The notes beneath the pieces are model-generated. The model searched no databases and was not told the DNA's origin. It worked only from the letters and a program-made list of their open reading frames with translations. A stretch of DNA of 64,000 bases from 66-474 sp044464225 (GTDB taxonomy: Bacteria > Pseudomonadota > Gammaproteobacteria > Xanthomonadales > Rhodanobacteraceae), in NCBI GenBank assembly GCA_044464225.1, contig JBIQLN010000003.1:124001-188000 (forward strand), given 5' to 3'. Position numbers and translations under genes: made by a program. Positions 20,486-27,915 of this stretch are shown here, in pieces. Every line of letters starts with the position of its first letter. Positions within the stretch are counted from its first letter, which is position 1.

Positions 20486-21889
20486 ATGACTTTCCGCACC
20501 CGCTTCGCCCCCAGCCCCACCGGTTTCCTTCACATCGGGGGCGCCCGTACCGCGCTTTATTGCTGGCTGGAAGCGCGACATCGCGGGGGGCAGTTCATCC
20601 TGCGCATCGAGGACACCGACCGCGAGCGCTCCACCGACGCGGCCGTGCAGGCAATCCTGGACGGCATGCATTGGCTGGGGCTCGATCCCGACGAGGGTCC
20701 GTTCTACCAGACGCAACGGATGGAGCGTTACCGCGAAGTCGCGCAGCAGTTGCACGACGCGGGCAAGGCGTACTGGGCGTACGAGTCGAAGGAAGAGCTC
20801 GATGCGATGCGCGCCGCGATGAAGGATCGGGGCGAAAAGCCGCGCTACGACGGGCGCGCGCGCGACGCGGACCTGCCGTACCGTGACGATCCCAATCGCG
20901 TGCTGCGCTTCAGGAATCCGCAAACCGGTTCAGTCGTCTTCGACGACAAGATCAAGGGCCGCGTCGAGTGGGCGAACGCCGAGCTGGACGATTTCGTGAT
21001 GCTGCGTTCGGACGGGTTCCCCACCTACAACTTCGCGGTGGTGGTGGACGACCTCGACATGCGGATCACCGAGGTGATCCGCGGCGACGATCATGTCAAC
21101 AACACCCCGCGCCAGATCAATCTTTACGAGGCGCTGGGTGCGCCGGTCCCGACGTTCGCGCACCTGCCGATGATCCTCGGCCCGGATGGCCAGAAACTTT
21201 CCAAACGCCATGGCGCGGTCGGGGTGATGCAGTATCGCGAGGACGGTTACCTGCCGCACGCGCTGCTCAATTACCTGGTGCGCCTCGGCTGGTCGCATGG
21301 CGACCAGGAGATTTTTTCAATCAAGGAAATGATCGACCTGTTCGACATCGCCAACGTCAACCATTCAGCGGCGCGTTTCGATTTCGCCAAACTCGGCTGG
21401 CTGAACCAGCACTATTTGAAGGAAGGCGATCCGGCCGAGCTCGGCAAGGAACTGGCGTGGCACCTGGATCGCCTCGGGATGGACGTGTCGAAAGGCCCCG
21501 AGCCCGCCGAAGTCGTGGTCGCCTTGCGCGAGCGCGTGCAGACCCTGAAGGCCATGGCCGAGCAGGCGCGTATCTGGTACGCGCCGATCGAAACATGGGA
21601 CGAGAAGGCGGTGAAGAAGCATTTGCAGGCGGACGGCGCCGCCGACGTGCTTCGTGCGATGCATGCGAAGCTTGCCGCGTTGCCGGCGTGGAAACCGGCC
21701 GAGATCCATGCGCTGGTCGCGGAAATTGCCACCGAACGCGGCATCGGCATGGGCAAGGTCGCGCAGCCATTGCGGGTGGCGATGACCGGCACTGCGGTAT
21801 CGCCGTCGATCGAGGACACGGTGTACCTCGCCGGCCGCGACGTTGCGTTGACGCGCATCGACGACGCGATCGCGCGGACGACAAATTGA
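20486..21889 (+). CDS. gltX: Glutamyl-tRNA synthetase
   Basis: Class I synthetase charging tRNA-Glu, 467 residues, the usual length. The ATP-binding HIGH equivalent is HIGG (about 15-18) in FAPSPTGFLHIGGARTAL and the KMSKS equivalent is KLSKRHGA (about 237-244). ATG 20486 is chosen because the conserved MTFRTRFAPSPTG start lies there; the frame is open upstream without homology. It is divergent from the ABC exporter with about 80 nt between start codons. Confidence 0.97.
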   Translation: MTFRTRFAPSPTGFLHIGGARTALYCWLEARHRGGQFILRIEDTDRERSTDAAVQAILDGMHWLGLDPDEGPFYQTQRMERYREVAQQLHDAGKAYWAYESKEELDAMRAAMKDRGEKPRYDGRARDADLPYRDDPNRVLRFRNPQTGSVVFDDKIKGRVEWANAELDDFVMLRSDGFPTYNFAVVVDDLDMRITEVIRGDDHVNNTPRQINLYEALGAPVPTFAHLPMILGPDGQKLSKRHGAVGVMQYREDGYLPHALLNYLVRLGWSHGDQEIFSIKEMIDLFDIANVNHSAARFDFAKLGWLNQHYLKEGDPAELGKELAWHLDRLGMDVSKGPEPAEVVVALRERVQTLKAMAEQARIWYAPIETWDEKAVKKHLQADGAADVLRAMHAKLAALPAWKPAEIHALVAEIATERGIGMGKVAQPLRVAMTGTAVSPSIEDTVYLAGRDVALTRIDDAIARTTN

Positions 21890-21965
21890 TCGTTATTCCG
21901 GACGCCGCGCAGCAACCCGGAATGACGAAGGTCGTGGTTGTCTCGATCCCGACTCTCGAGTCTGC

Positions 21966-22271
21966 ATGAACGCATTGCTGCACAAGCTCCTGCAAGGCGT
22001 CGATCCGGATGCGCCCGGTGCATTCTGGAAGTTGCTGCACAACATGTTGGCACTGCTGCCGTGGTGGCCGCTGGTCTGGTTCACGGTTGCGTGCGCGGTG
22101 ATCGGCGCCGCCCTCGGCTGGTGGCGGGGACGGATCGCGCTGGGCGTCGCGCTCGGGCTGGTGGTGGGACCGGTCGCGTGGGCGGCTTTGTGGGTGCTGC
22201 CGCCCGGGCGTTACGGGCCGGCCAGGCAGCGGCTGGATCGCAGGCAGGCCGCGGACCGCCCACCGGCGTGA
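21966..22271 (+). CDS. Small two-helix membrane protein of unknown function
   Basis: 101 residues. A short amphipathic N-terminus (MNALLHKLLQGVDPDAPGAFW) precedes two hydrophobic segments (about 30-52 and 58-82) separated by a WWRGR turn, and a basic Arg-rich tail. It reads as a genuine small inner-membrane protein, since hydrophobic and charged positions are well ordered. It follows gltX by 76 nt, where an inverted CCGG-AATGAC-type repeat remnant lies. No family recognised. Confidence 0.6.
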   Translation: MNALLHKLLQGVDPDAPGAFWKLLHNMLALLPWWPLVWFTVACAVIGAALGWWRGRIALGVALGLVVGPVAWAALWVLPPGRYGPARQRLDRRQAADRPPA

Positions 22272-22363
22272 GCGCGGGTGGCGCATCGCGCTTGCAAACG
22301 CCTTGATTCGACCCGAAATAGGCTTCAGCCCGTGCCTCTTTGCGCGAGCGCTAGAATGCAGCC

Positions 22364-22843
22364 ATGGTCACCGCACCCAAAGCCGCGCACCACCATCACC
22401 ACCACGATGCCGCGGGCATCGTGCGTGAAGTGGAGCACGAATGCAGTGCGCGCAGCTTGCGTTTGACGCCGCTGCGGCGCGAAGTGCTGGAGCTGGTGGC
22501 GAAGGCGCGCAGGCCGGTCAAGGCCTATGACCTGCTGGAATCGCTCCGCGACCGCCACGCCGGCGCGGCGCCGCCCACCGTTTACCGCGCACTGGACTTC
22601 CTGCTGGAGAACGGCTTCATCCACAAGCTGGAATCGATCAATGCCTTCGTGTTTTGCCAGCATCCGGCCGAAGCCCACCAGGTGCCGTTCCTGATCTGCG
22701 ATGTCTGCGAGAGCGCCACCGAAGTGTGCGACGAGGGTGCCATTGCGCACCTGATCGAGCGGCAGGCGCGCGACTTCGGTTTCCGCGCCAAGGCGCAGAC
22801 GCTGGAGGTGCACGGCGTCTGCAAAGGATGCCACCCCGCCTGA
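22364..22843 (+). CDS. zur: Zinc uptake regulator Zur (Fur family)
   Basis: 159-residue Fur-family repressor. The winged helix DNA-binding domain is in the first ~90 residues (LTPLRREVLELVAKARRPVKAYDLLESL ... APPTVYRALDFLLENGFIHKLES, broken here into two motifs). The structural zinc site is formed by CDVC (about 111-114) and CKGC near the C-terminus. The FVFCQHPAEAHQVPFLICDVCESATEV region resembles Zur rather than Fur. An unusual natural run of six histidines lies at residues 9-14. A -10-like TAGAAT (22352-22357) ends six nucleotides before the ATG and no ribosome-binding site is seen, suggesting a leaderless mRNA. Neighbours are a MerC-like protein and a CDF exporter. Confidence 0.9.
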   Translation: MVTAPKAAHHHHHHDAAGIVREVEHECSARSLRLTPLRREVLELVAKARRPVKAYDLLESLRDRHAGAAPPTVYRALDFLLENGFIHKLESINAFVFCQHPAEAHQVPFLICDVCESATEVCDEGAIAHLIERQARDFGFRAKAQTLEVHGVCKGCHPA

Positions 22844-22890
22844 CTCCCGTTCCACCGCCGCACGGGTGGATGGTCCGATTCAGGTTCCAC

Positions 22891-22906
22891 GATGTTATAA
22901 TGTATC
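22891..22906 (+). promoter_or_regulatory. Putative Zur box overlapping a -10 element
   Basis: GATGTTATAATGTATC is an AT-rich near-palindrome in otherwise GC-rich DNA. Its left half GTTATA equals the core half-site of gammaproteobacterial Zur boxes (GTTATA-N-TATAAC); the right half TGTATC matches 4 of 6. TATAAT (22896-22901) within it is a perfect -10, so bound Zur would occlude polymerase at the MerC-like gene. Confidence 0.55.
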
Positions 22907-22969
22907 GAAAGCGGACCGGCATCGTGGCCGATCCGTGCCCGATGCGGGTTCGCCCGTCCGAGAAGATTC

Positions 22970-23434
22970 GTGCAAATGGATATGCCCGTCGCCCGGCCTG
23001 CCTCTGCGAAGATCACGCCGCCTCGCCGATTCGCGACCTTGATCGATCGCGTCGGCGCTGCCGCATCGATGCTGTGCGCGGTGCACTGCGCATTGCTGCC
23101 CTTCGTGCTGGCGCTGCTGCCGCTGATCGGACTGGAGTTCCTGGCCGGCCACGCATTCGAACGGATTTTCGTCGCTTGCGCAGCCGCGCTGGCGTGCGCC
23201 AGCCTGCTCAGCGCTTATCGCCACCATCGTCGGCCGCACGCGCTGTTCCTGATGGTGCCCGGCATCGGCCTGCTCGTACTCGGCATCGCCGTGAACCTGG
23301 ACTTGCACATCGTCGTCCACACGGTCTGCGTGGTGACGGGGGGCGTGCTGGTGGCCGGCGCGCACGTGGTGAATCTGGTGCTGGCCCATCAGCACCATCA
23401 CGCGACGTGCACGCACGCGCCGGCGCGCGCATGA
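22970..23434 (+). CDS. MerC-domain membrane protein
   Basis: 154 residues from GTG 22970 (ATGs follow at the third and fifth codons). Four hydrophobic segments and an early CAVHC motif (about residues 37-41) inside the first helix match MerC-like metal-transport proteins, in which the cysteine pair binds Hg(II) or related soft metals. The C-terminus is His- and Cys-rich (AHQHHHATCTHAP). Placed between zur and a CDF exporter and behind a putative Zur box, it is more likely to serve zinc homeostasis than mercury resistance; no merR/merA/merT is present. The zinc role is inference. Confidence 0.8.
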   Translation: MQMDMPVARPASAKITPPRRFATLIDRVGAAASMLCAVHCALLPFVLALLPLIGLEFLAGHAFERIFVACAAALACASLLSAYRHHRRPHALFLMVPGIGLLVLGIAVNLDLHIVVHTVCVVTGGVLVAGAHVVNLVLAHQHHHATCTHAPARA

Positions 23435-23602
23435 CCTGCAACACGTGATGCCCGGAACGATCGTGGTGACGGGCTGGCCGCAAGCCTCGTTCCCTGTGGC
23501 CGGTTCCGCGGGGAGAAGGCCACTCGAGCGTGCCACGACCACGACACCGGGAACGACCGCATGGTAATTGTGTAACTTCGGCGCCAGCCTTACGCTGCGC
23601 GC

Positions 23603-24547
23603 ATGGCGAATCCCCACACCCACGCTCGTGACCACGAACATCACCGCACCAGCCGCGGTGTGCTGGCGTTCGCGCTCGCGCTGACCTGCGCGATGCTTAT
23701 CGTCGAAGCCATCGGCGGCTGGTGGTCGGGCTCGCTGGCGCTGCTGGCGGACGCGGCGCACATGCTGGTGGATGCCGGTGCGTTGGCACTGGCCTGGGCC
23801 GCGGCGGTGTTCGCGCTGCGGCCCGCGGATGCGCGGCGAAGTTTCGGCTACGCGCGGCTGGAGGTGCTGGCCGGGTTCGTCAACGCGCTGGTGCAACTGC
23901 TGCTGGTTGCGGGCATCGTCTACGAGGCGGTCCGCCGCCTCATGGCCATTGATGCCATCCAGATCGAATCCGGCGTGATGCTGGTGGTCGCGGTGGCCGG
24001 GCTCATCATCAACGCCGTCGTGTTGCGCAGCCTGCACGGACACGACCATGATGACCTGAATGCGGCCGGTGCGCGCCTGCACGTCTTCGGGGACCTGCTG
24101 GGCTCGGTCGCGACGGTGCTGGCCGCGCTGCTGGTGCGCTACCTCGGATGGCTCTGGGCCGACCCGGCGCTGTCGCTGCTGGTATCGCTGCTCATCCTGC
24201 GCGGTGCATTCGTGTTGCTGAAACGTTCCTCGCACATCCTGCTGGAGGGCGTGCCCGAAGGCGTGGCACCCGAGGAGATCCGCACCGCGTTGGCGGGCGC
24301 CGATCCGTCCATCCTGGAAGTGCACCACCTGCATGTCTGGCAGATCGCCTCCGGCTCGCGCATGGCGACGTTGCACGCCCGCGTGTGCGAGGGCGGCGAT
24401 ACGCGGCACGCGTTGCAGGTGATCCAGCAGGTGTTGCGGGAGCGTTTCTCGATCGCCCACGTCACCGTGCAGATCGAGACGACGGAATGCCTCGATCCGC
24501 AAACCGGTTGCCGGGAGGCGGGGCATCCGCATCATCCTGTCCGATGA
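23603..24547 (+). CDS. Cation diffusion facilitator (zinc/cadmium/cobalt exporter, CzcD/ZitB type)
   Basis: 314-residue inner-membrane metal/proton antiporter. The His-rich N-terminus (HTHARDHEHHRT) precedes six membrane helices; the transport-site motifs HMLVD in helix 2 and HVFGD in helix 5 supply the two His/Asp pairs, and a cytosolic GHDHDD loop lies between helices 4 and 5. A C-terminal cytoplasmic ferredoxin-like domain (LEVHHLHVWQIASG) follows. A -35/-10 pair TTGTGT-N17-TACGCT (23568-23596) ends six nucleotides before the ATG, suggesting a leaderless transcript. Confidence 0.93.
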   Translation: MANPHTHARDHEHHRTSRGVLAFALALTCAMLIVEAIGGWWSGSLALLADAAHMLVDAGALALAWAAAVFALRPADARRSFGYARLEVLAGFVNALVQLLLVAGIVYEAVRRLMAIDAIQIESGVMLVVAVAGLIINAVVLRSLHGHDHDDLNAAGARLHVFGDLLGSVATVLAALLVRYLGWLWADPALSLLVSLLILRGAFVLLKRSSHILLEGVPEGVAPEEIRTALAGADPSILEVHHLHVWQIASGSRMATLHARVCEGGDTRHALQVIQQVLRERFSIAHVTVQIETTECLDPQTGCREAGHPHHPVR

Positions 24548-24743
24548 CCGGGTGTCGCCGGGCCGCGTGGCCTCCGGCATTTTCGCGGGTCCCCGCCGGC
24601 ACCAACCCCGCGGTCCGCTGGCGAAAGGAGATGTCGCGCGGGGCCCGAGTGTCGATTCCCTGATTGGAACCTTGCGCCGGGCCACTGCTACCATGCCGGC
24701 AGCCGTGCATGGTGCGCGGATTCACACGACATCAGGAATCGAC

Positions 24744-24932
24744 ATGGGCAAGGGCGACAAGAAAACACGCAAAGGCAAGATTTATGCGGGCAGCCATGGC
24801 AACACCCGTCCGCACTCGCCGAAATCGAATGCGGCCGTGAAAAAGACGGCCGGCAAGGCCGCCAAGCCCGCCACCCGGGCCCCGGCCAAGAAGGCTCCCG
24901 CCAAGAAGGCGGCAGCGAAGAAATCCGCGTAA
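24744..24932 (+). CDS. Small ribosomal subunit protein THX-type with Lys/Ala tail
   Basis: 62-residue, very basic protein. The N-terminus MGKGDKKTRKGKIYAGSHGN strongly resembles Thermus ribosomal protein THX (bTHX), which packs in the head of the 30S subunit. Unlike the ~26-residue Thermus protein it carries an extra ~35-residue tail of PAKK/AAKK repeats, similar to histone H1-like proteins. ATG 24744 is used because THX homology starts there and AGGAA lies upstream. A strong terminator follows. Confidence 0.85.
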   Translation: MGKGDKKTRKGKIYAGSHGNTRPHSPKSNAAVKKTAGKAAKPATRAPAKKAPAKKAAAKKSA

Positions 24933-24956
24933 GGACTCCGCGTTCGAGCGTTCACG

Positions 24957-24982
24957 GAAAGGCCCCGCCCGGGGCCTTTCTC
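24957..24982 (+). terminator. Terminator of the THX-type gene
   Basis: AAAGGCCCC-GCCC-GGGGCCTTT-CTC: a 9-bp stem (24958-24966 with 24971-24979) with A-rich left and T-rich right ends. It may also serve the converging hutI gene, which ends at 24992. Confidence 0.85.
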
Positions 24983-24991
24983 GTGCCTGCA

Positions 24992-26251
24992 TCAGGCCGG
25001 AATTTCGACGCCGCCCGAGAACACGCGCGCCGCGAGCACGCCGCCGATCCAGTACGCGAGTTCGGCGGGCCGGCATGCATTCCAGACGACCAGATCGGCA
25101 CGCTGCCCGACCGCGAGCGTGCCGCGATCCGCCAAGCCGAGCGCGGCCGCCGCATTGGAGGTCGCCCCGCGCAACGCTTCCTCGGGCGTCAATCGGAACA
25201 GGGTGCAGGCCATGTTCATCGCGAGGCGCAGCGAGCGCAGGGGCGAGGTGCCCGGATTGAGGTCGGTGGCGATGGCCATCGCCACGCCGTGCTCGCGCAG
25301 CGCATCGACGGGCGGCAGTCGGGTTTCACGCAATGCATAGAAACTGCCGGGCAGCAGTACCGCCGCGGTGCCGGAACGGGCCATCGCCGCCACGGCATCC
25401 GTTCCCGCGCATTCCAGGTGGTCCGCGGACAAGCCGCCGAATTCGGCCGCGAGCGTGGCGCCGCCGAGATCCGACAGTTGATCGGCGTGCAGTTTCACCG
25501 GCAGGCCGAGTTCGCGCGCACGCGCGAAGCACCGGCGCACTTCCTCCGGGGTAAAGGCAATGCCTTCGCAGAAAGCGTCCACCGCATCGGCCAGGCCTTC
25601 GCGGGCCACCGCCGGTAGCCATTCGCGACAAACCCGTGTGACGTAGTCGTCCCGACGCTCCTTGAATTCGGGCGGCAGGGCGTGCAGGCCGAGGAACGTC
25701 GTGCGCACGGTGATGCCAAGGGTTCCGCCGATTCGCCGGGCGACGCGCAACATCTTCATCTCGGTGTCGAGATCCAGCCCGTAGCCGGACTTGATCTCCA
25801 GCGTGGTCGCGCCGTCGCGGACCAGGCCAAGCGCCCTTGGCAGCGACTGCTCGAACAACTCGTCCTCGCTGGCCGCGCGGGTGGCCCCCACGCTGGACAG
25901 GATGCCACCGCCGGCGCGCGCGATCGCCTCGTAGGTTTCGCCCTGCAGGCGCATTTCGAACTCGCGGGCGCGGTTGCCCGCGAAGACCAGGTGCGTGTGG
26001 CAGTCGATCAGACCGGGTGTCACCAGCGCGCCGTGCGCCGATTCGATGGCATGCGCCAGGTCGGCTGGTGCGCCCGGCAGTGCATCCATGGGGCCGGCAT
26101 ACGTGATCCTGTCACCGCTCCACGCGAGCGCGGCATGCTCGACCAGGCCGTATCCCGCCTCGGCAGCAAGCGTGGCCAGGTTGCAATCGAGCAGCAAGCG
26201 ATCCCAGCGTGCGTCGGTCGGCGTGTCGCCGTGGGCACCGATCGGGTTCAT
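24992..26251 (-). CDS. hutI: Imidazolonepropionase HutI
   Basis: Third step of histidine degradation: hydrolyses 4-imidazolone-5-propionate to N-formimino-L-glutamate. 419 residues, amidohydrolase fold. The metal-binding HxH is in TPGLIDCHTHLVFAGNRA, and the catalytic/metal region KLHADQLSD and ATDLNPGTSP are intact. The start at 26251 is preferred over an ATG five codons earlier because it overlaps the stop of the upstream GNAT-nitrilase gene as ATGA, so the two are translationally coupled. Confidence 0.95.
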   Translation of the reverse strand: MNPIGAHGDTPTDARWDRLLLDCNLATLAAEAGYGLVEHAALAWSGDRITYAGPMDALPGAPADLAHAIESAHGALVTPGLIDCHTHLVFAGNRAREFEMRLQGETYEAIARAGGGILSSVGATRAASEDELFEQSLPRALGLVRDGATTLEIKSGYGLDLDTEMKMLRVARRIGGTLGITVRTTFLGLHALPPEFKERRDDYVTRVCREWLPAVAREGLADAVDAFCEGIAFTPEEVRRCFARARELGLPVKLHADQLSDLGGATLAAEFGGLSADHLECAGTDAVAAMARSGTAAVLLPGSFYALRETRLPPVDALREHGVAMAIATDLNPGTSPLRSLRLAMNMACTLFRLTPEEALRGATSNAAAALGLADRGTLAVGQRADLVVWNACRPAELAYWIGGVLAARVFSGGVEIPA

Positions 26252-27807
26252 CGTCGGAATGGCCATTGCAGTTGGTAAAGGTCGTGCCTGCGGTCCTTGA
26301 GGTTCTGCACGGTGCCGTTGTTGCGGGCGCGCGCCAGGTCTTCCACTCGCAAGTCGGCGAACAGCACCGTTTCACTGTTGGGGGTGGAGTCTGCCGCCAC
26401 GCCGTCGCGGGCAAACGGAAAGTCGCACGGCGTAAGGATGCAGCTTTGCGCGTACTGGATGTCGAAGTTGTTGACGCCCGGCAGGTTGCCGCAGTTGCCC
26501 GACAGCACCACGTAGCACTGGTTTTCCACGGCGCGGGACTGCGCGCAGTAGCGCACGCGCAGATAGCCCTCGCGGGTATCGGTGCAGAACGGCGTGAACA
26601 GGATCAGCGCGCCCTGGTCGATCAAATGTCGCGCGACTTCCGGGAATTCGATGTCGTAACAGACGGCGACCCCGATCGGCCCGCAATCGGTCGGAATCGT
26701 GCGCGCGGTGCTGCCGCCCCGGATGTTCCACAAGCTGCGCTCGCTGGGGGTGATGTGCAGCTTCATCTGCTGGTGGATCGAACCGTTGCGCAGGCACACG
26801 AAGCAGATGTTGTGAATGTCGCCATCCTCGCTCACGCCCGGGTGGGTGCCCGCGACGATGTTGATGTTGCGGCGCACCGCGAGATCGCTGAACAGTGCCT
26901 TCACCCGCGGCGTGTATTCGGACAGCTTGAGGATCGAATCGACCGGCGACAGCGGCTCGTTTTCGATCGAGAGCAGTTGCAGGGTGATGAGTTCGGGGAA
27001 CACCACGAAGTCGGCTTCGTAGTTGGCGGCGACATCGACGAAATATTCCACCTGGGTGGCGAACTCGCCGAAGTCCTTGATGCGGCGCTGCTGGTACTGC
27101 ACGGTGGCCAGGCGGATCACATCCGGCAATCGTTGCGTCACGCCGTGCAGGGGCATGTCAGGGTGATCCATCATCCGCGGGTTGCGCCACACCAGGTGTG
27201 CCGCGTAACCGAGGGATTCGCGGTCGTAGGGAAGGTAACCTTCGAGCAGGCCGATCACCTCGAAACCATTCCGCAATTGGAAGCTCAGGGTCGGGTCGCG
27301 TTGGCGGCCGTGGACCACGGCCTTCACGTAATCCTCCGGGGTGGCGTACTTGCCCGCGCGCCGGGCGAGGCCCGGCAGGCGTCCCCCGAACACGATCCCG
27401 CGCAGGCGCAACCGTTGGCACAGCCGCTTTCGGGCGCTGTAGAGGCGCCGGCCGATGCGCATGCCGCGGCAATCGGGGTCGACGCCGATGTCCATGCCGT
27501 ACAACCAGTCACCGTGGGGGTCGTGCCGGGACGCAAAACCACCGCCGGTGATTTCCGCCCAGGTGTGCGGGGCCATCGCCACCGCTTCGCTGATGCGAAA
27601 CGTCGCGCAGTAGCCGATCACGCGATCGTCGTATACCGCGACGAATTGCCCCTCCGGGAAGTGCGCGAGTTGGCCGGCGACCATTTCCGGCGAGTAGCCG
27701 AACCCCGGCCCGTACACACGTTTGCCCAGGGCGACGATCTGCGGGATGTCGGCATCGGTGGTGTTGCGCACCATCAGCCGGGGCGTATGTTCGAGGGGAG
27801 TGCTCAC
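26248..27807 (-). CDS. GNAT acetyltransferase-nitrilase (C-N hydrolase) fusion protein
   Basis: 519-residue two-domain enzyme. Residues ~10-190 form a GNAT N-acetyltransferase domain (acetyl-CoA loop around DPDCRGMRIGRRLY). Residues ~215-510 form a nitrilase-superfamily domain with the catalytic Glu-Lys-Cys triad visible: FPELI, MKLHITPSE and VAVCYDIEFPE. The organisation matches Bacillus YhcX and related fusions, whose substrate is not established. The GTG at 27807 is chosen as the first start after which GNAT homology begins; CATAAT ends six nucleotides before it, hinting at a leaderless mRNA. It is coupled to hutI (ATGA) and divergent from hutF, so a role in histidine catabolism is suggested by context only. 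Confidence 0.85.
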   Translation of the reverse strand: MSTPLEHTPRLMVRNTTDADIPQIVALGKRVYGPGFGYSPEMVAGQLAHFPEGQFVAVYDDRVIGYCATFRISEAVAMAPHTWAEITGGGFASRHDPHGDWLYGMDIGVDPDCRGMRIGRRLYSARKRLCQRLRLRGIVFGGRLPGLARRAGKYATPEDYVKAVVHGRQRDPTLSFQLRNGFEVIGLLEGYLPYDRESLGYAAHLVWRNPRMMDHPDMPLHGVTQRLPDVIRLATVQYQQRRIKDFGEFATQVEYFVDVAANYEADFVVFPELITLQLLSIENEPLSPVDSILKLSEYTPRVKALFSDLAVRRNINIVAGTHPGVSEDGDIHNICFVCLRNGSIHQQMKLHITPSERSLWNIRGGSTARTIPTDCGPIGVAVCYDIEFPEVARHLIDQGALILFTPFCTDTREGYLRVRYCAQSRAVENQCYVVLSGNCGNLPGVNNFDIQYAQSCILTPCDFPFARDGVAADSTPNSETVLFADLRVEDLARARNNGTVQNLKDRRHDLYQLQWPFRR

Positions 27808-27915
27808 GCAGACATTATGAAGGTGACGGACCGGGGCCGGGTCACGGTGGTGGCGCTTGCGACGGGGGGAAGGTAGCCTTCGGCCCCGACCGGAATGCTC
27901 GAACGGGAGCGACCC

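Noticed and set aside
22387..22406. Poly-histidine run in Zur as a cloning tag artefact
   Set aside because: It lies inside a normal chromosomal gene with native flanks, mixed His codons and no vector sequence.
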